Part shown: piece after piece, positions 53,226 to 62,980 of the stretch
How the letters are laid out: each line of letters opens with the position of its first letter
Numbering within the stretch: the stretch's first letter is position 1
Origin: Nonomuraea sp. NBC_00507
GTDB taxonomy: Bacteria > Actinomycetota > Actinomycetes > Streptosporangiales > Streptosporangiaceae
Reading direction: 5' to 3'
Assembly (NCBI RefSeq): GCF_036013525.1
Contig: NZ_CP107853.1
Span: 4,650,001-4,714,000, forward strand
DNA: 64,000 bases
Translations under genes and position numbers: made by a program
Notes under the pieces: generated by a model
Database searches by the model: none
Told to the model about the DNA's origin: nothing
The model's input: the letters and a program-made list of their open reading frames with translations, nothing else

Positions 53226-53246
53226 GTTGCGAAGATGCGTAATTGC
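53226..53246. promoter_or_regulatory. candidate ArsR operator 3
   Basis: GTTGCGAAGATGCGTAATTGC contains TTGCGAA and TGCGTAATTGC elements similar to the sites at 46298 and 50903. It lies between the DevR-type box and the operon start, around a TATCGT that may be the -10. Confidence 0.45.
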
Positions 53247-53297
53247 TCTCGAGCGTGGGTTCGCGGACTGTGTCGCGCGGGCGGATGAGAGGTGCGG

Positions 53298-53498
53298 GTG
53301 AGCACAGTGTTCGCTGCTGCGGTGCGGGAACGGGCCGGCCAGGCCTGGCAGGAGCTGCAGGCCGCCCGCGACGCTGATGACGCGCACGCCGGGCTGGTGG
53401 CCGAAGCCGAGTGGGAGGATGCTCGGCGGCTGGCCCAGGCGTACGGGATCGCGATCGATCACGGCTGCCCCGACCCGCGGCGGGAGGCGGAGGCGTGA
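53298..53498 (+). CDS. small helical protein paired with ArsR
   Basis: A 66-residue protein (GTG 53298; a GTG six bases earlier is also possible). AAAVRERAGQAWQELQAARD is helical. It matches the small protein at 46357-46539 in length, pattern and position. The stop overlaps the ArsR start as TGATG. No known domain. Confidence 0.65.
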   Translation: MSTVFAAAVRERAGQAWQELQAARDADDAHAGLVAEAEWEDARRLAQAYGIAIDHGCPDPRREAEA

Positions 53499-53845
53499 TG
53501 TCGGTGCCGCTGTATGAGGCCAAGGCCGAGCTGTTTCGGCTGCTGGGCCACCCGGTGCGGATCCGGGTGCTGGAGCTGCTGCAGGACGGACCGATGCCGG
53601 TGCGCCAGCTGCTGGCCGAGATCGAGGTGGAGCCGACCGGGCTGTCGCAGCATCTGGCGGTGCTGCGCCGCTCGGGCATGGTGACCGCGCAGCGCGAGGG
53701 GACCACAGTGGTGTACGCGCTGGCCGGTGGCCGGGTGGCCGGGCTGCTGCGCGCGGCTCGCGAGCTGCTGGCCGAGAAGCTGTCCGGGCAGCATGAGCTG
53801 CTCAGCGAGCTGTTGGAGGACACAGCCGGAGGCGAAGCCTCGTGA
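53498..53845 (+). CDS. ArsR-family regulator, Rv0081-like
   Basis: A 115-residue winged-helix repressor with LYEAKAELFRLLGHPVRIRVLELLQDGPMPVRQLL and TGLSQHLAVLRRSGMVTAQREGTTVVYAL. In M. tuberculosis the ArsR protein Rv0081 heads the Rv0082-Rv0087 cluster; here the gene has the same place and orientation. It likely represses this operon through the site at 53226. After it, about 75 bp begin like another protein (GTG AGC CTG...; LLAGF) but stop, possibly a SulP remnant. Confidence 0.9.
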   Translation: MSVPLYEAKAELFRLLGHPVRIRVLELLQDGPMPVRQLLAEIEVEPTGLSQHLAVLRRSGMVTAQREGTTVVYALAGGRVAGLLRAARELLAEKLSGQHELLSELLEDTAGGEAS

Positions 53846-53970
53846 GCCTGTTGACTGCGGACCCGGGCGACCTGCTGGCCGGGTTTCGGCAGCCACCGCA
53901 TCAGCCCCGACCTGGATGATCATCTGCTGATCGTCTGGCGTGTTGGCTGGTGAGCGATAGAGAGGCAACG

Positions 53971-54453
53971 ATGGGGTTGTGGCGGAAGATCGCGAAGACG
54001 GGCCGGGTGGCCGAGCCCGCACCGGAGCGCGAACCAGGTGAGCCGCCGGCGAAGGCGGCGGAGCTTGCCGGGTCGGTGCAGATCAGGCATGTGGATGCGG
54101 GGTCGTGCAACGGGTGCGAGGTGGAGATCGCCTCGGCGTTCGGCCCGGTGTATGACGCCGAGCGGTACGGCGCGCGGCTAGTGGCCTCGCCTCGGCATGC
54201 GGACGCCCTACTGGTGACCGGGCCGGTGACGCGCAATATGGAGGTGGCGCTGCGCCGCACCCATGACGCGGTTCCCGAACCACGGCTGGTGATCGCGCTG
54301 GGTGACTGCGCACGCAACTGCGGGGCGTTCGCCGGAGCCTACGGGGTGGCCGGGGCGGTGAGCGACGTGGTGCCGGTGGACGTGGAGGTGCCGGGCTGCC
54401 CGCCGGAGCCAGACGCGATCGTGGCGGCGTTGCGGGGGCTGACCGGCCGATGA
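53971..54453 (+). CDS. NuoB/HyfI-like small subunit (Rv0082-like)
   Basis: A 160-residue 4Fe-4S protein of the complex I NuoB / hydrogenase-4 small-subunit family. DAGSCNGCEVEIAS (Cys at about 46 and 49), LVIALGDCARNCG and VEVPGCPPEPDAI supply the four ligands of the N2-type cluster. It would pass electrons between the large subunit and the membrane arm. The ATG at 53971 has GAGAGG 6 bp upstream. It overlaps the next gene by 4 bp. Confidence 0.92.
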   Translation: MGLWRKIAKTGRVAEPAPEREPGEPPAKAAELAGSVQIRHVDAGSCNGCEVEIASAFGPVYDAERYGARLVASPRHADALLVTGPVTRNMEVALRRTHDAVPEPRLVIALGDCARNCGAFAGAYGVAGAVSDVVPVDVEVPGCPPEPDAIVAALRGLTGR

Positions 54454-56465
54454 ACCTGGTCAGCACGCTGTACGTGATGGCGCTGTCCGGCTGCGCGGTC
54501 GCCGCTGTGGCCGCGTTGCTGGCTCCGCCACGAGCGCGGCTGCATCTGGCGGGCTGGTGCACGGCAGGCGCGGGCGGGCTGGGAGTGGCGGCGGGTGTGG
54601 CGGCCGTTATGTCTTTCGGCAGCAGTTGGTCGGCCTGGCTGCCGGAGCTGCTGCCGCTGGCCGGGGTACGGCTGGCGATCGACCCTCTGGGCGGGGTGTT
54701 CATCGCGGTCACCGGGGTGGTGGCGGTATGCGCGGCGATCTACGGGATCGGCTACTGCGACCACGGCCTGGACGGTCGCGTGTTCCAGTCCGTGCTGCCG
54801 CTGTTCGTGGCGGCCATGCTGCTGGTCCCCGCCGCGGCCAGCGTGAGCACGTTCCTGCTCGCCTGGGAGTTGATGGCCGTGTCGTCGCTGCTGCTGGTGC
54901 TGGCCGAGCACCGGCGGCGGGCGGCGGTGGGCGGGGCCGGGCTGTGGTACGCGGTCATGACCCACCTCGGCCTGGTGACGATCCTGATCGGGCTGGTCGC
55001 TTTCGCCGCCGGGGCCGGTGGGGAGAGCTTCGAGCAGCTGCGTGCCGCCGCGCTGTCGCCGGCCGCCAGGACCGTCGTGTTCCTGGCGACGTTCGCCGGG
55101 TTCGCCTCCAAGGCGGGCATCGTGCCGCTGCACGTGTGGCTGCCACGGGCGCACCCGGAGGCACCGAGTCACGTCTCGGCCCTGATGAGCGCGGCAATGG
55201 TGAACATGGGCGTCTACGGCGTGGTCCGGGTTGGGCTGGATCTGCTGGGTGGCGGGCCGGCGTGGTGGTGGCTGCTGGTGCTGGCAGCGGGCGCGGCGTC
55301 GGCGCTGTTCGGGATCTTGCAGGCGGTGGTCGCCTCGGATCTGAAGCGGCTGCTGGGTTACTCCACGACGGAGAACCTGGGCCTGGTGCTGGTCGGGGTG
55401 GGTGCGGCGGGCTTCTTCGCCGCGTCCGACCAGCTGGTGCTGGCGGCGTTGGCGCTGGCCGCGGCGCTGCTGCATGTGGTCAACCACGCCGCGTTCAAGA
55501 CGGTGTTGTTCCTGTCGGCAGGCTCGGTGCTGCACGCGACGGGCACCCGCGATCTGGACGCCCTCGGTGGGCTGCGCACGCGGCTGCCGTACACCACCGC
55601 CGTTTTCGCGGTCGGCGCGTTGTGCGCCTCGGCGCTGCCGCCCGGCAACGCCTTCGTCAGCGAGTGGCTCCTGCTGCAGAGCCTGATCCACGCCCTGCCC
55701 GGTTCCGGGGTGGCGGGTGCGGTGACGATGCCGCTGGCCGTCGCGGTGATCGCGCTGTCGGCGGGGCTGGCGGTCGCCACCTTCGTCAAGGCGTTCGGCG
55801 TGGGGTTCCTGGCCCGGCCGCGCAGCGCCGAGGCCGAGCGGGCCAGTGAGAGCCCGCCGACCATGCTGGGCGCGATGGCACTCGCGGTGGCGGGCTGCGT
55901 GGCTTTGGCACTGGCCCCCACGCTGGTGGTGCCCGCGCTCGGCCGGGCAGTCGGAGTGGTGTTCCCTGGCCGGGACGTGGTGAGCGGGGAGTTGACGCTG
56001 CGGCTGGCGGGGGTCTCGGGGATGATCTCGCCGTTGCTGATCGCCATCGCCCTGTTGGCCGCCGTCGTGGCCGTCCTCGGCCTGGTACGGGTGACCGCGT
56101 CGCGGCGGGCACGGCGCGCCGCCCGGCTCTGGGATTGCGGCGCGGGACCGATGTCGGCCCGGATGGAATACACCGCCACGTCGTTCGCCGAGCCGCTGCA
56201 ACGGGTCTTCGACGACGTGCTGGCCCCCGAAAGCGATGTGGACGTCACCCCAACGAAGGAGTCGACCTACTTGGTGGAACGTGTACGGTTCCACGCGCGG
56301 GTGCCGGACCGGATCGAGCACCGGCTCTACGATCCGCTGATCGCCGCCGTGTCCGCCGTCGGACGCGCCGCCCGCGGGCTGGCCACGGGCAGCGTGCACC
56401 GCTATCTCGGCTACGGATTCTGGGCGCTGACCGCGGCGCTGATCGTCTTGGTGGTGCTGTGGTGA
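54450..56465 (+). CDS. HyfB/NuoL-like proton-pumping subunit (Rv0083-like)
   Basis: A 671-residue antiporter-like subunit with about 16 membrane segments. LLAWELMAVSSLLLVLAEH holds the conserved Glu of the fifth segment. FASKAGIVPLHVWLPRAH and PEAPSHVSALMSAAMVNMG is the signature with the pumping Lys. Further conserved Lys/His regions include LHVVNHAAFKTVLFLSAGSV. It should translocate H+ or Na+ coupled to the peripheral arm. Starts and stops overlap those of its neighbours. Confidence 0.93.
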   Translation: MNLVSTLYVMALSGCAVAAVAALLAPPRARLHLAGWCTAGAGGLGVAAGVAAVMSFGSSWSAWLPELLPLAGVRLAIDPLGGVFIAVTGVVAVCAAIYGIGYCDHGLDGRVFQSVLPLFVAAMLLVPAAASVSTFLLAWELMAVSSLLLVLAEHRRRAAVGGAGLWYAVMTHLGLVTILIGLVAFAAGAGGESFEQLRAAALSPAARTVVFLATFAGFASKAGIVPLHVWLPRAHPEAPSHVSALMSAAMVNMGVYGVVRVGLDLLGGGPAWWWLLVLAAGAASALFGILQAVVASDLKRLLGYSTTENLGLVLVGVGAAGFFAASDQLVLAALALAAALLHVVNHAAFKTVLFLSAGSVLHATGTRDLDALGGLRTRLPYTTAVFAVGALCASALPPGNAFVSEWLLLQSLIHALPGSGVAGAVTMPLAVAVIALSAGLAVATFVKAFGVGFLARPRSAEAERASESPPTMLGAMALAVAGCVALALAPTLVVPALGRAVGVVFPGRDVVSGELTLRLAGVSGMISPLLIAIALLAAVVAVLGLVRVTASRRARRAARLWDCGAGPMSARMEYTATSFAEPLQRVFDDVLAPESDVDVTPTKESTYLVERVRFHARVPDRIEHRLYDPLIAAVSAVGRAARGLATGSVHRYLGYGFWALTAALIVLVVLW

Positions 56466-57406
56466 CGGGTGTGGTCGGAGCTGTGCTTCAGGTGATCGTC
56501 GTCGGGGTCGGCTCGCCGCTGCTGGTGGGGGTGATGCGGCAGGTCCGCGCCCGGCTGGAGGGACGCGCTGGTGCAGGGGTCCTGCAGCCGTGGCGGGACC
56601 TGCGCAAGCTGATGCGCAAAGAGCCGATCACTCCGCGCGGCACCGGCTGGGTGTTCCGCGCGGCGCCGCTGGTGCTGGCCGGTACGGCGCTGGTCGTCGC
56701 CGCGGTGGTGCCGCTGGTGACCACGGCCTCGCCGCTGGACGGCGTCGCCGACCTGTTCGCGGTGACCGCGCTGCTGGCGCTGGGATCGGTGGCGCTGGCC
56801 CTGGGCGCCCTGGACACCGGGACGGCGTTCGGCGGGATGGGCGCCAGCCGGGAGATGACCGTGCTGGCGCTGGTGGAGCCGACGATCCTGGTGTCGGTGT
56901 TCGCGCTGTCGATCAGAGCCGGCTCCACCAGCCTGGGGTCGATCGTGACGGCGACAGTGGAGGATCCGTTGTCGGTGATCTCCCCGGTGAGCGTGCTGGC
57001 CGCGGTCGCGCTGGCGATCGTCACGATCGCGGAGACCGGCCGGATCCCGGTGGACAATCCGTCCACGCATCTGGAACTGACGATGATCCATGAGGCGATG
57101 GTTCTGGAGTACGCCGGGCCGGACCTGGCGCTGATCGAGTGGGCGTCGGCGATGCGGCTGTCGGTGCTACTGGGCCTGCTGGCCAGCCTGTTCTTCCCCC
57201 TGGGGATCGCCATCGCGGACGCGGGGGTGCTCGCGCTGCTGGTGGCGGTGATCGCGCTGGTGGTCAAGGTGGGGCTGCTGGGGGTGCTGTTGTCGGTCGG
57301 TGAGGTGTTCATGGCCAAGCTTCGGTTGTTCCGCGTTCCGGAGTTGCTGGCCGGTTCGTTCCTGTTGGCGTTGCTGGCCGTGGCCGCTTCCTTCTTCCTG
57401 GCCTGA
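56462..57406 (+). CDS. hycD: HycD/NuoH-like membrane subunit (Rv0084-like)
   Basis: A 314-residue subunit with eight membrane segments. VQ-rich VRARLEGRAGAGVLQPWRDL and KLMRKEPITPR are the first cytoplasmic loop, and ETGRIPVDNPSTHLELTMIH is the charged signature that contacts the peripheral arm. The GTG at 56462 overlaps the preceding stop (GTGA). It is the junction between redox and pump modules in this type of complex. Confidence 0.93.
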   Translation: MTGVVGAVLQVIVVGVGSPLLVGVMRQVRARLEGRAGAGVLQPWRDLRKLMRKEPITPRGTGWVFRAAPLVLAGTALVVAAVVPLVTTASPLDGVADLFAVTALLALGSVALALGALDTGTAFGGMGASREMTVLALVEPTILVSVFALSIRAGSTSLGSIVTATVEDPLSVISPVSVLAAVALAIVTIAETGRIPVDNPSTHLELTMIHEAMVLEYAGPDLALIEWASAMRLSVLLGLLASLFFPLGIAIADAGVLALLVAVIALVVKVGLLGVLLSVGEVFMAKLRLFRVPELLAGSFLLALLAVAASFFLA

Positions 57407-57408
57407 GC

Positions 57409-58080
57409 ATGGGCGTGAACATGACTGATGCGATGTACATCCAGTTGCTGGACCTGGCCTGCGGGGCGTTCCTGCTGACGGGGGTGCTGGTGCTGTGGCG
57501 GCGGGACCTGTCGGCGATCGTGTGGCTGTTCGCCTTGCAGGGGGTGGCACTGACCGCGATGGTCATCGTCCTGGGTGTCCGGCAGGACGATCTCGAGCTG
57601 ATCCTGATCGGCCTCGGGGTGGGCGCGTTGCGCGCCGCGCTGCTGCCGTACCTGATGCGCCGCGCACTCGTCGCGAGCGGCGAGGCCCGCGAGACGCAGC
57701 CGCTGGTCAACGTGGCGACCTCGCTGCTGGTGGCGGCGGTGCTGGCGATGCTGGCCTACGCGGTCTCCCAGCCGCTGGTACGGCTGTCGCCCACCCCGGC
57801 GACGCAGGCGGTGCCGGTCGCGCTGACCGTGCTGCTGATCGGGTTCTTCGTCCTGGTGACCCGGCGGCGGGCACTGTCGCAGTTGGTGGGCTTCCTGCTG
57901 ATGGACAACGCCATCACCGCCACCGCCTTTCTTACCACCAGCGGCGTCCCACTCGTCGTCGAGCTCGGGATCTCCCTGGACGTCCTGCTGGCCGTCCTGG
58001 TGCTGCAGGTGCTGACCACCCGGATGCGGGCCGCCTTCGGCGGCACCGACCTCGACGAGCTGCGGGAGTTGCACGACTGA
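57409..58080 (+). CDS. hycP: HyfE-like membrane subunit (Rv0085 HycP-like)
   Basis: A 223-residue subunit with six to seven membrane segments. The text LLVAAVLAMLAYAVSQPLV and LSQLVGFLLMDNAITATAFL resembles hydrogenase-4 component E, a NuoK-type protein extended at the C-terminus. It starts 2 bp after the previous stop and ends overlapping the next start (TGATG). No other role is suggested. Confidence 0.9.
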   Translation: MGVNMTDAMYIQLLDLACGAFLLTGVLVLWRRDLSAIVWLFALQGVALTAMVIVLGVRQDDLELILIGLGVGALRAALLPYLMRRALVASGEARETQPLVNVATSLLVAAVLAMLAYAVSQPLVRLSPTPATQAVPVALTVLLIGFFVLVTRRRALSQLVGFLLMDNAITATAFLTTSGVPLVVELGISLDVLLAVLVLQVLTTRMRAAFGGTDLDELRELHD

Positions 58081-59528
58081 TGGACAGCCTGCTGGTGATC
58101 GCTCCGGTCGCGGTGCCCGCGGCCGCCGCCTGCGTCTATGCCGTGCTCGGCTGGAACCGGGTCACCGCCTGGCTGGGCACGCTGTCCGCGGCCGGGCTGC
58201 TGTCCTGCGCCGTCGCGCTGGCGGCGGGGGACCGGCGCGACGCGCTGGGCGGGCTGCTGCTCAGCGACGCGCTGAGCGCCTTCATGCTGCTCGTGATCGG
58301 CGCGGTCGCGCTGCTGGCGATGGCGGCCAGTCCCGCCTACCTGGCGGCCGAGCTTGCCGCGGGGCATACGGGCCCGCGCGCGATGCGCCGCTACGGCGTG
58401 CTCACCCAGTCCTTCATCGCCGCGATGGCGCTGGCCGTCCTGTCTTCCAGCCTGGGCCTGCTGTGGGTCGCCATCGAAGCGACCACCATCCTGACCGCCT
58501 TCCTGGTCGGGCACCGGCGCACCCGCCAGGCCACCGAGGCCGCGTGGAAATACGTGGTCATCTGCTCGGTCGGCATCGCGCTCGCGCTGCTCGGCATCGT
58601 CATGGTCCATTACGCCGGCACCCGCGCCGGAATTGCTTCCCTGGACTGGGTGGTGCTGGCCGAGCACGCGAACCGGCTCGACCCCGGCGTGATGCGCATC
58701 GCGGTGATGCTGCTCGTGCTCGGGTTCGGCACTAAGGCCGGGCTGGCGCCGATGCACGCCTGGCTGCCCGACGCGCACAGCCAGGCCCCGGCTCCGGTGT
58801 CGGCGCTGATGTCAGGGGTGCTGCTGTCGGTGGCGTTCTATGCCATCCTGCGCGTCAAGGTCATCGCCGATCTGGCGCTCGGTGCAGGGTTCGCCCGGGT
58901 CTTGCTGGTCGTCGTGGCGTTGGCCTCTCTGGCCGTGGCCGCGTTGCTGCTGCTCGGGCAGCGCGACTACAAACGCCTGCTGGCCTACTCCAGCATCGAG
59001 CACATGGGGCTGGTCGCACTCGGCGCGGCGATCGGCAACACCCTCGCACTGGTCGCCGTGCTACTTCACATCCTCGGGCACGGGCTCGGCAAGTCGGTGT
59101 TGTTCCTGTCCGCAGGACAGCTGCACCAGGCGCTCGGCAGCAGCCGGATCCACGCGGTACGCGGGCTCGTGGCCAGAGCGCCGCTGCTCTCTGGGGTTTT
59201 CGCGCTGGGGCTGCTTGCCCTGCTCGGCCTGCCGCCCTTCAGTCTGTTCGCCAGCGAGCTGGGCATCGCGCGGGCGGGCTTCGCCGCCGGGTTGGGCTGG
59301 GCGATCGCGGCGGCCCTGGTGTTGATGCTGGTCATCGTCGCCGCCATCGGGCGCCAGGGCCGACGGATGCTCCTGGGCGGCGGGCCGGGTGAGGCCATCG
59401 CGCTGCCGCGCAGTGTGGCCGTCCCGCTGGTCGCGGGCCTGGCCGGCTGCGCCGTCCTGGGCATCACTCTCGGGCCGCTGCACTCCTTGTTGCAGGCCGC
59501 CGCCACCATCGCCGGAGCAACGCCATGA
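58080..59528 (+). CDS. hycQ: HyfF/NuoN-like proton-pumping subunit (Rv0086 HycQ-like)
   Basis: A 482-residue antiporter-like subunit. LGFGTKAGLAPMHAWLPDAH followed by SQAPAPVSALMSG is the pump signature with the central Lys. LLWVAIEATTILTAFLVGH contains the fifth-segment Glu, and HILGHGLGKSVLFLSAGQLH has further ionisable residues. Together with the larger subunit at 54450 the complex has two pump modules. It overlaps its neighbours at both ends. Confidence 0.93.
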   Translation: MDSLLVIAPVAVPAAAACVYAVLGWNRVTAWLGTLSAAGLLSCAVALAAGDRRDALGGLLLSDALSAFMLLVIGAVALLAMAASPAYLAAELAAGHTGPRAMRRYGVLTQSFIAAMALAVLSSSLGLLWVAIEATTILTAFLVGHRRTRQATEAAWKYVVICSVGIALALLGIVMVHYAGTRAGIASLDWVVLAEHANRLDPGVMRIAVMLLVLGFGTKAGLAPMHAWLPDAHSQAPAPVSALMSGVLLSVAFYAILRVKVIADLALGAGFARVLLVVVALASLAVAALLLLGQRDYKRLLAYSSIEHMGLVALGAAIGNTLALVAVLLHILGHGLGKSVLFLSAGQLHQALGSSRIHAVRGLVARAPLLSGVFALGLLALLGLPPFSLFASELGIARAGFAAGLGWAIAAALVLMLVIVAAIGRQGRRMLLGGGPGEAIALPRSVAVPLVAGLAGCAVLGITLGPLHSLLQAAATIAGATP

Positions 59529-60994
59529 GCATGCGCACCATAGCCGACATCAGCTCCGCCGAGTTGCCCGAGCACGTCGCCCGGCTGCTGGCCGACGGCC
59601 ACCGGCTGGCGCTGGTCTCCGCACGCCAGGAGATCGACGGGTTCGGCCTGGCGTACCTGTTCGTCGCCGGCGGCCCGGATCGCCGTACCGAGCTCCGGCT
59701 CCGCCTGCCCCTCGAGCAGCCGGCCGTGCCCAGTCTTGCCCACCTGTCCTTCCCCGCCGGCCGGTTCGAACGGGAAATCCGCGACCTGTACGGGATCACC
59801 CCGCTCGATCACCCGCTCCCCCGGCGGCTGGTGCGCCACCATCACTGGCCACGCGGCTGGTACCCCATGCGCTCCGACGCCGGGTTGCCACCCTCCTTCG
59901 GCGACCCAGAAGGTCCTTACCCGTTCGTCACCGTGGAGGGTCAGGGCGTCTACGAGATCCCCGTCGGACCCGTCCACGCCGGCCTCATCGAACCGGGGCA
60001 CTTCCGCTTCTCCGTGGTCGGCGAGACCATCATCAAGCTCAAGGCCCGGCTCTGGTTCGTGCACAAGGGCATCGAAAAGCTCTTCGAAGGCCGCCAACCT
60101 GCCGACGGGCTGGAACTGGCCGAGCGTGTCAGCGGAGACACCTCCGTCGGCCACGCGCTCGCCTACTGCCTGGCCGTGGAAGAGGCCACCCAGGCCCCGG
60201 TCAGCGTGCAGGCGCAGCGGGAACGAGCCCTGCTGCTGGAGCTGGAACGCCTCTACAACCACGTCACCGACCTGGGCGCGCTCTGCAATGATGTGGCCTT
60301 CGGCATCCTGCACGCGCACACCGGGCGTATCCGCGAACAACTCTTGCGGATCAACTCCCAGGTCACTGGACACCGGCTGCTGCGTGGCGGCGTCCGCCTC
60401 GGCGGCGCCCACCTGGAGGCCCTCCCCGACCCGGATCGACTGCACGCCATCGGCGCAGACGTGGCCGAACTCGCCGAACTCGCCCTGCGGCACACCGTGG
60501 TCGCCGACCGCTTCACCGGCACCGCCGTGCTGTCCGGCGACGCCGCCCGCGACCTCGGCACGCTCGGCTACGTGGCCCGCGCCAGCGGCCTGGACCTCGA
60601 CGCCCGCCGCGACCACCCCTTCACCGACCTCGGCGACTTCACCCCCGCCCGCCGCACCGGCGGGGACGTGCTGGCCCGCTTCCAGATCCGGGCGGATGAG
60701 ATCGCCACGTCCATCGCCCTGATCACCCATCTGATCGACGAGCCCACGGCGCCGGCGGATTCACCTCCGCCCGAGGGATCTTCCTCGGGCGTGGGACTCG
60801 TCGAGGGCTGGCGCGGCACGATCGCCCACCGCATCGAGCTCGCCCCCGACGGGACCCTCACCCGCGTGAAGATCGTCGATCCGTCCTTCTTCAACTGGCC
60901 CGCTCTTCCGGTAGCGCTCAACAGCGCGATCGTCCCCGACTTTCCCCTGGTCAACAAGAGCTTCAACCTGTCCTACGCCGGCAACGACCTCTGA
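59525..60994 (+). CDS. hycE: HycE/NuoCD-like large subunit without NiFe ligands (Rv0087-like)
   Basis: A 489-residue fusion of a NuoC-like 30-kDa domain (FEREIRDLYGITPLDHP, residues ~80-96) and a NuoD/hydrogenase-large-subunit domain. FSVVGETIIKLKARLWFVHKGIEKLFEG begins the second part. Where NiFe hydrogenases have the first CxxC (RVCGICG) this protein has ERVSGDTSVGHALAYC. At the C-terminus the second CxxC (DPC..C) is replaced by DPSFFNW and NKSFNLSYAGNDL. It therefore cannot bind the NiFe centre. It is the last gene of the operon; its electron donor and acceptor are unknown. Confidence 0.92.
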   Translation: MSMRTIADISSAELPEHVARLLADGHRLALVSARQEIDGFGLAYLFVAGGPDRRTELRLRLPLEQPAVPSLAHLSFPAGRFEREIRDLYGITPLDHPLPRRLVRHHHWPRGWYPMRSDAGLPPSFGDPEGPYPFVTVEGQGVYEIPVGPVHAGLIEPGHFRFSVVGETIIKLKARLWFVHKGIEKLFEGRQPADGLELAERVSGDTSVGHALAYCLAVEEATQAPVSVQAQRERALLLELERLYNHVTDLGALCNDVAFGILHAHTGRIREQLLRINSQVTGHRLLRGGVRLGGAHLEALPDPDRLHAIGADVAELAELALRHTVVADRFTGTAVLSGDAARDLGTLGYVARASGLDLDARRDHPFTDLGDFTPARRTGGDVLARFQIRADEIATSIALITHLIDEPTAPADSPPPEGSSSGVGLVEGWRGTIAHRIELAPDGTLTRVKIVDPSFFNWPALPVALNSAIVPDFPLVNKSFNLSYAGNDL

Positions 60995-61010
60995 CAGCAA
61001 GATGCGCCAG

Positions 61011-61041
61011 TCGATCCGGGTCGCGGCGTCGACCACCAGCC
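61011..61041. repeat. 31-bp exact repeat, copy 2 (oxidoreductase fossil)
   Basis: Identical to 29860-29890. On the minus strand it encodes LVVDAATRID of an NDH-2-like oxidoreductase, here without any flanking homologous sequence. The rest of 60995-61217 shows no gene. Confidence 0.8.
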
Positions 61042-61217
61042 TCGAGACCCGGACAGCATGACTAGCTACCGACGCTGGCATGGCTATTTTCCGCCATGCC
61101 AGTGGGCGGTGGATGTCCGAGGAGTACGCCGACCACTCCCCACTCCTGGCCGACAGCGCCGCAGATCTGCTCGCCATCTCGCCACGTACATGCGGGATGA
61201 CCACTGCTCAGGCGAAA

Positions 61218-62925
<1,708 letters not shown>

Positions 62926-62980
62926 GAGCATCATCCCGTCCAATCCTTTCCCAGCCACGTGATCATGATTCCAAACGGGC

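Noticed and set aside
54339..56399. 686-codon minus-strand frame opposite the HyfB-like gene
   Set aside because: Gln/Arg/His-rich text with no domain, caused by the GC skew of the membrane-protein gene on the other strand.
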